Shown here: one piece after another, positions 18,816 to 28,022 of the stretch
Layout: the number at the start of each line of letters is the position of its first letter
Position numbering within the stretch: the stretch's first letter is position 1
Assembly: GCA_013214665.1 (NCBI GenBank)
Contig: JABSSA010000023.1
Span: 1 to 32,597 of the forward strand
Source: Paracoccaceae bacterium
GTDB lineage: Bacteria > Pseudomonadota > Alphaproteobacteria > Rhodobacterales > Rhodobacteraceae
Length of the DNA stretch: 32,597 nucleotides
Reading direction: 5' to 3'
Made by a program: the position numbers and the translations under genes
Notes under the pieces: generated by a model
Databases searched by the model: none
What the model was told of the DNA's origin: nothing
The model's input: only the letters and a program-made list of their open reading frames with translations

Positions 18816-19057
18816 GGTTTTCTCGTTTGCCTGTGGTTATGAGATCAGCCTGACGCGCAAGTGCGGCAACCATTAGGCACACCACAGGCAGGTCTGCGGC
18901 GTTTTTGCGCGTTTTCCACAGGCCCCCCTTGCGCGGGCAGCTCATCGGTGTATACGGGCGCGTCCCTGTACCAAACGTTTCCGCGCAGTCTCTCGTGTCG
19001 TGGCCGCAGGGTAACTGGCCCGGCTTTGAAATGCGCCTCGATAGAAGTGGAGATACC

Positions 19058-19414
19058 ATGCCATTGTATGAGCATGTGGTCATCGCCCGCCAGGACCTGT
19101 CAAACCAGCAGGCCGAAGGGTTGAACGAGCACTTTCAAGCAGTGCTGACAGACAACGGCGGTTCCGTCGTTGATACCGAATACTGGGGCGTCAAAACGCT
19201 CGCGTATAAAATCAACAAGAACCGCAAAGGCCATTTCAGCTTCCTGCGCACCGATGCCCCTGCACCGGCCGTTCAGGAAATGGAACGCCTGATGCGCCTG
19301 CATGACGACGTCATGCGCGTGCTGACCATCAAGGTCGATGCGCACGCCGAAGGCCCATCCATCCAGATGCAAAAGCGTGACGAACGTGGCGATCGCCGCG
19401 AACGCCGCTCATAA
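19058..19414 (+). CDS. rpsF: 30S ribosomal protein S6
   Basis: MPLYEHVVIARQDLSNQQAEGLNEHF...WGVKTLAYKINKNRKGHFSFLRTDAP; followed by rpsR and rplI. Confidence 0.98.
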   Translation: MPLYEHVVIARQDLSNQQAEGLNEHFQAVLTDNGGSVVDTEYWGVKTLAYKINKNRKGHFSFLRTDAPAPAVQEMERLMRLHDDVMRVLTIKVDAHAEGPSIQMQKRDERGDRRERRS

Positions 19415-19430
19415 GGGGGAGATCTGACAC

Positions 19431-19658
19431 ATGGCATCCAAACCCTTTTTCCGCCGTCGCAAAGTGTGCCCATTCTCCGGTGAGAACGCACCAAAGATCG
19501 ACTACAAAGACACACGCCTCCTGCAGCGCTACATCTCTGAGCGTGGCAAGATCGTGCCATCCCGCATCACCGCCGTTTCGGCCAAGAAGCAGCGTGAACT
19601 GGCCCGTGCTATCAAGCGCGCCCGCTTCCTCGCCCTGCTGCCTTACGCCGTGAAGTAA
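19431..19658 (+). CDS. rpsR: 30S ribosomal protein S18
   Basis: [65 protein letters not shown]. Confidence 0.98.
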   Translation: MASKPFFRRRKVCPFSGENAPKIDYKDTRLLQRYISERGKIVPSRITAVSAKKQRELARAIKRARFLALLPYAVK

Positions 19659-19671
19659 GGAGACCTGATCC

Positions 19672-20301
19672 ATGCAAGTTATCCTTCTTGAACGTGTCGC
19701 AAAGCTCGGCCAGATGGGCGATGTTGTTGATGTGAAACCCGGCTACGCGCGCAACTATCTGTTGCTGCAAGGCAAGGCGTTGACCGCCTCCAAGGAAAAC
19801 ATCGCCAACTTTGAAACCCAGAAAGCACAGCTCGAAGCGCGCAACCTGGAAACCCGCAAAGAAGCCGAAGCTCTGGGCGAAAAGCTCGATGGTCAGCAGT
19901 TTGTTGTCATCCGCCAGGCCTCTGACGCAGGTAGCCTCTATGGCTCCGTCACCACCCGTGACGCAGCGGACGTGGCAACAGAAGCCGGCTTCTCGGTTGA
20001 TCGTAAGCAGGTGGTCATCATCTCGCCGATCAAAGAACTGGGCCTGCACGATGTTGACGTCGTTCTGCACCCCGAAGTGACCGTCAGCATCGCGCTGAAC
20101 GTGGCACGCTCCGAAGAAGAAGCAGAGCTTCAGGCCTCCGGGAAATCCATCCAGGAACTGGCCGCCGAAGAAGAAGCGCAAGCTGAATTTGAAATTCAGG
20201 AGCTCTTTGACGATATCGGCGCTGCACAGCTGGACGAGCTGGAAGACACAGCGGCGCCTGCAGAAGACGCACCGGCTGAAGGCGAAGAAACACCGACCTG
20301 A
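19672..20301 (+). CDS. rplI: 50S ribosomal protein L9
   Basis: [37 protein letters not shown]; acidic C-terminal extension. Confidence 0.98.
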   Translation: MQVILLERVAKLGQMGDVVDVKPGYARNYLLLQGKALTASKENIANFETQKAQLEARNLETRKEAEALGEKLDGQQFVVIRQASDAGSLYGSVTTRDAADVATEAGFSVDRKQVVIISPIKELGLHDVDVVLHPEVTVSIALNVARSEEEAELQASGKSIQELAAEEEAQAEFEIQELFDDIGAAQLDELEDTAAPAEDAPAEGEETPT

Positions 20302-20327
20302 TCGGATCTACCTTCGAAAGAACACAG

Positions 20328-20356
20328 AAACCGCGCCTGAAACGGCGCGGTTTTTT
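20328..20356 (+). terminator. Rho-independent terminator after rplI
   Basis: AAACCGCGCC-TGAAAC-GGCGCGGTTTTTT. Confidence 0.92.
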
Positions 20357-20925
20357 CATGTCTGCAGGTCTTCAGGCATGGCCGACAAATCTGTTGCCTG
20401 CGGTGCCGCCCCCGCCGCCGTGAGCATCGCGTGGATTTGACCCCTATGATGGGTTTGGTGATTGAACATCTGCACTGCACAACGCGCGACGGGCATGGTG
20501 ATTTTCTCCGATCCATCAGGCGGATACCACCCAACCTCTTGCGCCAAGCCAGCATCCGTCACTGAGGCAGCCCATCCTGCTATGTCCGCATCACGTGCTG
20601 CGCGCAGTCCTTTTAAATCCTCCCAATCATCGGGCTCTGACAGGGAATGGGCAATCGTGCGATGCGGAGCCTCATTGCCCCGCAACCGTTCCAACATCAA
20701 CGCATCAGCCCAATACATATGGTTGAACGTGGCCGCGATGGATTTGAAAAAAGCACCACGGTCCATCCATCGCTCTTTCGGTGTCAAACCATCCGCAGCG
20801 GCGATCAGAGAATGATTTTGCCAGTGGTTATACCGTGCGAAAACACGGCAATACGCAATTGAAATCACGTGAAAATCTCCAGATTGTTTGAGAAAATCGC
20901 GGGCCTGACCAACGGTTGGGATCAT
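20356..20925 (-). CDS. DinB family protein
   Basis: FARYNHWQNHSLIAAA, FKSIAATFNHMYWADALMLERL, MFNHQTHHRGQIHAMLTAAG are DinB motifs. A shorter start near 20868 is possible. Confidence 0.88.
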   Translation of the reverse strand: MIPTVGQARDFLKQSGDFHVISIAYCRVFARYNHWQNHSLIAAADGLTPKERWMDRGAFFKSIAATFNHMYWADALMLERLRGNEAPHRTIAHSLSEPDDWEDLKGLRAARDADIAGWAASVTDAGLAQEVGWYPPDGSEKITMPVARCAVQMFNHQTHHRGQIHAMLTAAGAAPQATDLSAMPEDLQT

Positions 20926-21116
20926 AGCCGTTGCGCGCGCCTGTGGTGGCGCGATCAGAGGCTCCGCACGTTAATCATACACACGACAACGTCTTACCGC
21001 GATCCCAAAACGCGCGGCATTGTGAACACCGCCCCCTTTGAGCAGGCAATCACACAGATGATTTCCCGGCCAAAGCCTCTATCTTGCACAGAGTGACAAC
21101 CTCGAAAGGCCCGCCC

Positions 21117-22307
21117 ATGCTCCGCGCCCTCGCCCTCTCTGCCATCCTGATCCCCGGTGCGCTTACCGCCCAGACACTGACCTATGGGCGCGCGAACGTT
21201 CCAGAATTTGCACCGGCCTTTACCAACCAGACCCGCGCGGGCCTTGTCCAAAGCGACATCGACCTGCGCACTGAGACTGTCGCCCAAGGGCTTACCCGGC
21301 CTTGGGGCATCGACAGGCTGCCTGATGGCTCTTACCTCGTCACGGAGCGCCCCGGCCGCCTGCGCCTGATCACGCCTGCGGGCGACGTCTCGGCCCCGAT
21401 CTCAGGTGTGCCAACCCTTCTGGCCGAACGCCAAGGTGGCCTACTGGACGTGGAACTTTCGCCGGATTTCGCAACAGATCGGACCGTCTTTCTGAGCTAT
21501 TCAAAACCGCTGGGCGGTGGGCAAAGCACACTCGCCGTTGCGCGTGCGACGCTGTCCGACGACGGCGCAACGCTGCGCGAAACCACCGACATCTTTGTTG
21601 GCGGCCCAGGCTCGCGCAACCCGATGCATTACGGCTCCCGCGTTGTGGCCGCCCCTGACGGCATCCTCTACATCACAACGGGCGAACATTTCTCGCGCAC
21701 CGAACGCCGCTATGCGCAGGACATCGATAAAACGCACGGCAAAGTGCTCCGCATCCAAACCGATGGCACCGCCCCCGCCGACAACCCCTTTGCGAACAAC
21801 AGCGCCGCCCGGCCCGAAGTCTTCAGCTACGGTCACCGCAACGTTCAAGGTGCCGCGCTGCGCCCCGGCACGTCACAACTCTGGACGATCGAACACGGGC
21901 CCAAAGGCGGTGACGAGCTTAACCGGATCGAGGCTGGCGCAAACTACGGCTGGCCCGTCGCCAGCTATGGCGAAAACTATAACGGCAGTTCGGTTGGCAA
22001 AGGCATTTCAGACCACGCAGGTAACGGCTTTGCTGAACCACGCTACTACTGGGACCCCGTGATCGCTCCCAGCGGTATGACCTTTTATGACGGCGCTCTC
22101 TTTCCCGAATGGCAAGGTGACGTTTTGATCGCAGCATTGGCCGGGCGCGGCATCGTGCGTGTCAAACTGGATGGCGATCGCGTGATCGAAGAAGAACGCT
22201 TGCTGACCGATCTTGGCCGGGTGCGCGATGTGATGGTCGACACAGATGGCAGCCTGATTGCACTCACCGATGCGGATGGAACGCTCGTGCGGATCACACG
22301 GCGCTAG
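21117..22307 (+). CDS. PQQ-dependent sugar dehydrogenase (soluble aldose dehydrogenase-like)
   Basis: Signal peptide, GLTRPWGIDRLPDGSYLVTERPGRLRLI, GHRNVQGAALRPGTSQLWTIEHGPKGGDELNRIEAGANYGWPVASYG. Confidence 0.92.
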   Translation: MLRALALSAILIPGALTAQTLTYGRANVPEFAPAFTNQTRAGLVQSDIDLRTETVAQGLTRPWGIDRLPDGSYLVTERPGRLRLITPAGDVSAPISGVPTLLAERQGGLLDVELSPDFATDRTVFLSYSKPLGGGQSTLAVARATLSDDGATLRETTDIFVGGPGSRNPMHYGSRVVAAPDGILYITTGEHFSRTERRYAQDIDKTHGKVLRIQTDGTAPADNPFANNSAARPEVFSYGHRNVQGAALRPGTSQLWTIEHGPKGGDELNRIEAGANYGWPVASYGENYNGSSVGKGISDHAGNGFAEPRYYWDPVIAPSGMTFYDGALFPEWQGDVLIAALAGRGIVRVKLDGDRVIEEERLLTDLGRVRDVMVDTDGSLIALTDADGTLVRITRR

Positions 22308-22342
22308 CCACCGCGAGGCAAGCAAGGCATGGTGGCGGGATC

Positions 22343-22894
22343 ATGTACAGACTTCTCGCCGTCTTCACCCTGCTCACCGCGTGCGCCCAAGACCCGGCGG
22401 ACATCGTCGTGCCCGCCCGCCCTCAGGCGCTGACGCAGGCTGAAATCCAATTTGCCCAAAGCACGCTGAATGCTCTGCAATCCCCGTCCTTCGCACAAAA
22501 CCGCGAATTCTGTGGCCTGATCGGTGTGGATGACAACGGCCAATTTGCCGCGACACCGCCTGTGCGCGGCGCCAAGGCCTCATGCCTGCCACCCCTGCCC
22601 GCCCGCGTCGGCCACCTCACGGTGCTGGCCAGCTACCATACACATGGAGCATTCACGCCCGAATTTGAAACCGAAGTCCCCTCGTACGATGACTTGCGCA
22701 CGGATATCGAAGACGGGATCGATGGCTATGTCAGCACGCCAGGTGGGCGGTTCTGGTTTGTCGATGCCCGCGCCCGCGAAGTGCGGCTGATCTGCGGCCC
22801 CGGCTGCATGTTGGCCGACAGCCGCTTCGTCCCTGACCCCGACTTTCCCGTGGACACCCATTACACCTTGCAGGAATTGGCAAACGATTTCTAA
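22343..22894 (+). CDS. DUF4329 domain-like putative lipoprotein
   Basis: Lipobox-like MYRLLAVFTLLTACAQ, then FCGLIGVDDNGQF...VLASYHTHGAFTPEFETEVPSYDDLRTDIEDGIDGYVSTPGGRFWFVD. Confidence 0.75.
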   Translation: MYRLLAVFTLLTACAQDPADIVVPARPQALTQAEIQFAQSTLNALQSPSFAQNREFCGLIGVDDNGQFAATPPVRGAKASCLPPLPARVGHLTVLASYHTHGAFTPEFETEVPSYDDLRTDIEDGIDGYVSTPGGRFWFVDARAREVRLICGPGCMLADSRFVPDPDFPVDTHYTLQELANDF

Positions 22895-23214
22895 ACGCGG
22901 CGCGCGGTGGCGCAGTGAACCGTTAACCTCGCCCGGATAAACCCTCTCCCGCTAGCGCCTGGTCCGGGCCAAAAACCTCAGGACCGGGGACACTCGGATT
23001 TTCCTTGGCGACGCGGGGCTCTTGCTCCCGTCCTTCGAAAACCCATGGATCAGGACGGGGACACCCGCGCCACTTGTCGGAAGATCGTTGTCCATCGGGG
23101 CGGCGCCGCTTCATCACCACGAAAACCCTGCCCCGCGCATGTCGAAAGAGATGCCGCGGGCGCAGGGCGTTGTGCGCGTTTTCAGACGCTTTGCGAAGGG
23201 CCAGTGTTGTTTTT

Positions 23215-23277
23215 GAGTATTTGAAATCCAGAAGAAGACAGGGCACGCGCCCCATCTTCTTTTGGATAAAAATACTC
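23215..23277. repeat. Long imperfect inverted repeat in intergenic region
   Basis: GAGTATTTGAAATCCAGAAGAAGA (23215-23238) pairs with TCTTCTTTTGGATAAAAATACTC (23255-23277), with inner GGGC/GCCC. Confidence 0.75.
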
Positions 23278-23326
23278 ACATCACGACATCCCCCCAAAGC
23301 CCATCACAGGCCTTGGAGGAAAATGG

Positions 23327-25678
23327 TTAACCCAAGAGATCCGGCACGATTGTCACGATCGACGGGAAGAACCAAAGGATCGCCAGCCCCACCACCTGAA
23401 TCAGCACGAAAGGCACGATCCCGCGATAGATATGACCGGTTGTGACCTCCTTTGGTGCCACGCCGCGCAAGTAGAACAGCGCGAAGCCAAAGGGCGGGGT
23501 CAGGAATGAGGTCTGCAAGTTTACCGCAACCATGATGGTCACCCATTTCGGATCAAACGTGCCCCCATAGATCACCGGCCCCACAATCGGGATCACGATG
23601 TAGATGATTTCCAAGAAATCGAGCACAAAACCCAGCACGAAGAGCACGAGCATCACGATCAGGAAGACAGTGAACTCATTGTCAAAGCTCTTCAGGAATT
23701 GCTGGATGTAATGTTCGCCCCCAAAGGAGATCACCACCAGGTTCAGAAGCTGTGAGCCGATCAAGATGGTAAAGACCATCGACGTCACCTTGGCTGTCTC
23801 TCGCACAACTGGCGTCAGAACCCCGGAGGTATAGAGCACATAGCACGAAAAGAGCAGACCGAAGAACGCATAGAGATAGGCGGCATACGCCACACCGAAG
23901 GCAACCCAGCTTTCAAAGGTCACTTCTTCGGTGTTGATGCGCAGGTCAAAGTTCACACCGATCAGGATACATACGATGACTGCCAGGGTAGACCAGATGA
24001 TGATCTTTGGGCTGCGATCCTGATCCGACAGTTTGCGATATGCCGCAAGCATGATCGCCCCACCTGCGCCAAGCGCGGCCGCTGGAGTTGGGTTGGTGAT
24101 CCCGCCCAGGATCGAGCCAAGCACCGCAACGATCAGAACAAGTGGTGGGAACACCACCCGGATCAGTTCGTTTTGAGCGCACCGGCCCATCGCCGCTGTG
24201 ACACCATAAATCACCAACGCAAACGGTATGACCATCACCAGCACGTAGGTCAGCGCAGACATGTCAGCACCAACGATCACGATGTCAGCAAAAAGCGCCA
24301 GCACGATCCCGACCGCCCCGATCAGCAGCGGACGCGCCTCTTGTGAAGGCGCTACACCACGCCCCGTTGACAAGACCAGCCCCGCCAGCACCAACAGGAT
24401 CGCAGTTCCGGTGCCGATTGGCGCCGCGTTTGCAATCTTGTCGAGCACCGCTTGCGCTTGCTCTTCCGGCGTCAGTTTTTCCGCCTGTTGCACGCCACCG
24501 GCTGCATCGATGGTGGCTTGTTGTGCGATTGCCGCGTCCCACGCCTCTTGCCCGTGCAGCTCGATCATCGAGGCTTGGCATTCTTCGCCAACATTGGTGC
24601 GCAGCGTGGCCGTCTGCCCCGCCTCAGAGAAGGAGGACACCGTGATCGACTGTGAGCCAATAACGTTGACGTTGCCCAGCAGTACGGTACCAACGATCAG
24701 CGCAGCAGGTACGCCGAGGAAGTAGGTGAAGGCCTCGTTGCGTGTCACTGGTTCGGAATTGGTGCTGCCCATTTCCACGGCAGGCGCTTTGTCCGGGTTC
24801 AGCAGCGCAAAGCCAAACGCATAGAGCGCATAAAGCAATGCAAGCATGATGCCCGGCAGCAGCGCCGCCTGGAACAGTGTCCCTACAGAAACCACCGCCG
24901 GTTCCCCCAGGAACGTCAGCGCGTCAGAGCAGCCTGCGGCTTGCGCGCGTTCTTCTTGGGCTGCCGAATAGAGATCGCCCGCCAGCGTGCCCAACAGCAC
25001 GATCACGATTGAGGGTGGGATGATCTGACCCAACGTACCCGACGCCGCAATCACGCCTGTGGCAATCTCGGGCGAGTAATTGTTGCGCAACATGGTTGGC
25101 AGAGCGAGCAAGCCCATGGTCACCACGGTTGCGCCCACAATACCTGTGGAGGCCGCCAGGAACGCGCCCACAACCACGATGGACACGGCCAGACCGCCTG
25201 GCAGCGGGCCAAAGACACGCGCCATGGTGGTCAGCAGGTCGTTCGCAATTTTGGAGCGTTCCAGCGTGATGCCCATCATCACGAACATCAGTACCGCTAG
25301 CAGGGTTTCAATCGATTGGCCCGCAAGCACACGTTCGTTGATCCGGTTCACGATAAAGGACACGTTCCGGTCCAAAGCCACTTCCCACCCGCGTGGGAAA
25401 ACCGGTTCGCCATATCGCGGCAAATCCGGGTATCGGAAGATCGATATGGCATCTTGTCGGATGCCTTCGGCGATCAATGCGCGATACGCATCTGATGAGG
25501 TGTCAATCGCCTGATGGATCAGCAAGCCGGCTGAATCCAATGCCGCGATGATGGCAAAGCTGATGGCGCCAGCGCCACCGATGGCAAAGGCCACCGGAAA
25601 GCCTGACAGGATGCCCCCAAAGAGGCAGATGAACACGATGATGAGGCCGATTTCGACGCCGTCTAATCCGAAAAGCAT
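23327..25678 (-). CDS. TRAP transporter large permease subunit (DctM-like, long form)
   Basis: IGLIIVFICLFGGILSGFPVAFAIGGAG, MFVMMGITLERSKIANDLL, ASTGIVGATVVTMGLLALPTML, ASGTLGQIIPPSIVIVLLGTLAGDLYSAA, LDFLEIIYIVIPIVGPV. Confidence 0.94.
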   Translation of the reverse strand: MLFGLDGVEIGLIIVFICLFGGILSGFPVAFAIGGAGAISFAIIAALDSAGLLIHQAIDTSSDAYRALIAEGIRQDAISIFRYPDLPRYGEPVFPRGWEVALDRNVSFIVNRINERVLAGQSIETLLAVLMFVMMGITLERSKIANDLLTTMARVFGPLPGGLAVSIVVVGAFLAASTGIVGATVVTMGLLALPTMLRNNYSPEIATGVIAASGTLGQIIPPSIVIVLLGTLAGDLYSAAQEERAQAAGCSDALTFLGEPAVVSVGTLFQAALLPGIMLALLYALYAFGFALLNPDKAPAVEMGSTNSEPVTRNEAFTYFLGVPAALIVGTVLLGNVNVIGSQSITVSSFSEAGQTATLRTNVGEECQASMIELHGQEAWDAAIAQQATIDAAGGVQQAEKLTPEEQAQAVLDKIANAAPIGTGTAILLVLAGLVLSTGRGVAPSQEARPLLIGAVGIVLALFADIVIVGADMSALTYVLVMVIPFALVIYGVTAAMGRCAQNELIRVVFPPLVLIVAVLGSILGGITNPTPAAALGAGGAIMLAAYRKLSDQDRSPKIIIWSTLAVIVCILIGVNFDLRINTEEVTFESWVAFGVAYAAYLYAFFGLLFSCYVLYTSGVLTPVVRETAKVTSMVFTILIGSQLLNLVVISFGGEHYIQQFLKSFDNEFTVFLIVMLVLFVLGFVLDFLEIIYIVIPIVGPVIYGGTFDPKWVTIMVAVNLQTSFLTPPFGFALFYLRGVAPKEVTTGHIYRGIVPFVLIQVVGLAILWFFPSIVTIVPDLLG

Positions 25679-25692
25679 GATCTCGCAGTCCC

Positions 25693-26583
25693 TTAATGCG
25701 TGCCTTCGAAGGCTTCTTCGCCATCGCCGAGCGTGTCTTTATCGAGGTATTTGTTCTCGCTCTCTTCGCCTTCTTTCCATTCCAGATAGCTACGCCAGAA
25801 GAAGGCGCACGCATGGATGAAGACGAGGCCGGCAAAGGCCACAAGCAGAACTTTGAAGAGGAAATAGGCGTTAAAGCCATTAGGGCTGAAGCCGATGGTT
25901 TCCACGTTCCAGCGCAGAGCGCGGGATTTGGCCAACAGGCGATCCAGCGTGTCCGAGGCAGAGGGCTTTGGCACCACCAGGTGACGCCACAGGAAGTACC
26001 AGCCGTACATCCATGTGATGACCGCCATCGGCATCATGAAGAGCAAGCTGCCCGCCATGTCGATCACCTTTTTGGTGCGGAACCGAACTGCGGAATATAC
26101 GAGGTCCACCCGGACGTGGCCGCCTTGCACAAAGGTGTAGGTACAGCACATGCAAACGATGATGGCATTATAAAGTTTGAGCTCTTCGGCCCACCAGCTC
26201 ACATCGAACGTGAGCGTTTTGCCAAACCCGATGGAAATTTGCGCCACCGCAAACACACGCTGCAGGATCACGATCAGGATCTGTTGGAGCACCATCAAAA
26301 GGCCAGCCCAGACAAAGATGCGCCCGACGATGTTGGCGATCCATTCGGTCCCAACCGTCACGCGCCACAGAAAGTCGCGGTTGTAAAACCCAATGGCTGT
26401 GATCACCAGGAATGTTGTGAAGCAGACAAAGAAAAACTCTGTAGATCCGCCGTAATACACCACCCGCTGAATGGCCTGTTTGTCTGACCAATCCAGCCAT
26501 AGGGATGTGTTGGCCAAGGCCGTGAACACATTCACAAAAGCCATGCCGATGCTGGTGATGATCCAGAGAATGCCGTCAATCAT
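25693..26583 (-). CDS. TRAP transporter small permease subunit (DctQ-like)
   Basis: Multi-TM protein with SWWAEELKLYNAIIVCMCCTYTFVQGGHVRVDLVY; adjacent to DctM. Confidence 0.88.
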   Translation of the reverse strand: MIDGILWIITSIGMAFVNVFTALANTSLWLDWSDKQAIQRVVYYGGSTEFFFVCFTTFLVITAIGFYNRDFLWRVTVGTEWIANIVGRIFVWAGLLMVLQQILIVILQRVFAVAQISIGFGKTLTFDVSWWAEELKLYNAIIVCMCCTYTFVQGGHVRVDLVYSAVRFRTKKVIDMAGSLLFMMPMAVITWMYGWYFLWRHLVVPKPSASDTLDRLLAKSRALRWNVETIGFSPNGFNAYFLFKVLLVAFAGLVFIHACAFFWRSYLEWKEGEESENKYLDKDTLGDGEEAFEGTH

Positions 26584-26640
26584 CGTATCCGCCCCCCGTA
26601 ATTCAATCGGCGCAAGGCGTTTCCCTTGTCACCAAAGATA

Positions 26641-26671
26641 TGTTCGGGCGCACGCGATGCGCGCCCGAACA
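26641..26671 (-). promoter_or_regulatory. Intercistronic stem-loop between TRAP binding-protein and small permease genes
   Basis: TGTTCGGGCGC-ACGCGATGC-GCGCCCGAACA, perfect 11-bp arms. Confidence 0.7.
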
Positions 26672-26694
26672 CAGGTTTTTTCAGAAAGTGCCTA

Positions 26695-27777
26695 TTAGGC
26701 GCGGACGCGGTCACGCTGTGCGCGGTATGCGCCAACGGAGTCGGTCAGCCAGCCGGAGCTTTCGTCCATGGAGGCAAAGTATGCGTCGTTGACTTTCTTG
26801 AAGAGGTCATCGTCCATGAATTCTGCATAGACGCCCTTGGACGCTTCGTACATTGCATCCCAAACGCTGTCTGGGAATTCCAGAACCTGCACACCACCGG
26901 CCTGCAGACGCTTCAGCGCGGCACCGTTGTTGTTCAGATACTGGCTCAGGTTCCAGATGTTGGCGTCAGATGCCGCAACTTCGATCATCTTCTGCTGCTC
27001 TGGGGACAGTTCGTTGAACACGTCCAGGTTACACGCAGCGGACAGACCCGCCGCTGGCTCGTGCATGCCGGCTGTGTAGTAGAACTTGGTGATTTCCTGG
27101 AAACCAGCCTTTTCGTCCGCCCATGGGCCGATCCACTCTGTGCCGTCGATCGCGCCGGACGCCAGAGCCTGGTACACTTCGGCACCTGGCAAGTTCTGAA
27201 CCGATGCGCCCATCGCGCCAAGCACACGGCCGCCGAGGCCAGGCATACGGAACTTCAGGCCGTTGAAGTCTTCTGGGCCCTGGATTTCCTTACGGAACCA
27301 GCCACCCGCCTGCGTGCCGGTGTTACCCGCCAGGAAGGATTTCAGGCCAAAGATCTCGCCCAGCTCGTGGTGCATGCCCATGCCGCCACCGTGGTAGTAC
27401 CAGTTGTTCAGCTCTGTCGCTGTCATGCCGAATGGCACGCCTGTGAAGAATGCGAACGCTGGGTGCTGGTTGATGAAGTAGTAGTCAGCCGCGTGGTAGA
27501 TGTCGGCCTGACCAGAAGTCACAGCGTCAAACACTTCGAACGCGCCAACGAGTTCGCCAGCCGCTTTCACGTCGATGGTCAGCGAGCCACCGGACATTTC
27601 GTTGACGTTGTCCGCAAACTTAACAGCCGCGTCAAACACGCCCGCCAGACCGCGGCCCCACGATGTTACCATCGTCAGTGTGCGGTTGCCCTGTGCGTAT
27701 GCTGGGGCTGCCAGTGTTGTGGCCGCTGCTGCGCCACCACCAAGTGCAGATGTCTTTAGAAAAGAACGACGATCCAT
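26695..27777 (-). CDS. TRAP transporter substrate-binding protein (DctP family, TakP-like), Tat signal
   Basis: MDRRSFLKTSALGGGAAAATTLAAPAYA (twin-arginine signal), GPEDFNGLKFRMPGLGGRVLGAMGASVQNLPGAEVYQALASGAIDGTEWIGPWADEKAGF. Confidence 0.94.
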   Translation of the reverse strand: MDRRSFLKTSALGGGAAAATTLAAPAYAQGNRTLTMVTSWGRGLAGVFDAAVKFADNVNEMSGGSLTIDVKAAGELVGAFEVFDAVTSGQADIYHAADYYFINQHPAFAFFTGVPFGMTATELNNWYYHGGGMGMHHELGEIFGLKSFLAGNTGTQAGGWFRKEIQGPEDFNGLKFRMPGLGGRVLGAMGASVQNLPGAEVYQALASGAIDGTEWIGPWADEKAGFQEITKFYYTAGMHEPAAGLSAACNLDVFNELSPEQQKMIEVAASDANIWNLSQYLNNNGAALKRLQAGGVQVLEFPDSVWDAMYEASKGVYAEFMDDDLFKKVNDAYFASMDESSGWLTDSVGAYRAQRDRVRA

Positions 27778-28022
27778 AGAGATACTCCTCCCGGTTATGT
27801 GGATGCTCGCACCGCTCCCAATGCGAACGGATCGTTTCGAGTGTGCGAAAGGCTAGCGAAGACCGAGCAGAAAGGAATACCAAGTACTGCGTAGACTGCC
27901 CCTTTTTTCACGTTTCACTCTGGAAAATACCGGGAAATATAGCTGTAATTGCAATCGCTCCTTGCATTCGCCTGTTCCGTGCAGGGCTTGCAACACCCGT
28001 CAAAGCAGGTCACGATTCGCAT

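Noticed and set aside
22923-23445. Overlapping ORFs on both strands (22923..23297 minus, 23005..23445 plus) in the intergenic segment
   Set aside because: Arg/Pro-rich translations, no clear ribosome-binding site or domain, and the plus ORF runs into the TRAP permease gene. Treated as noncoding, although the segment itself is flagged.
26626-27759. 377 aa plus-strand ORF
   Set aside because: Antisense to the TRAP binding protein, which has a clear Tat signal and family motifs.
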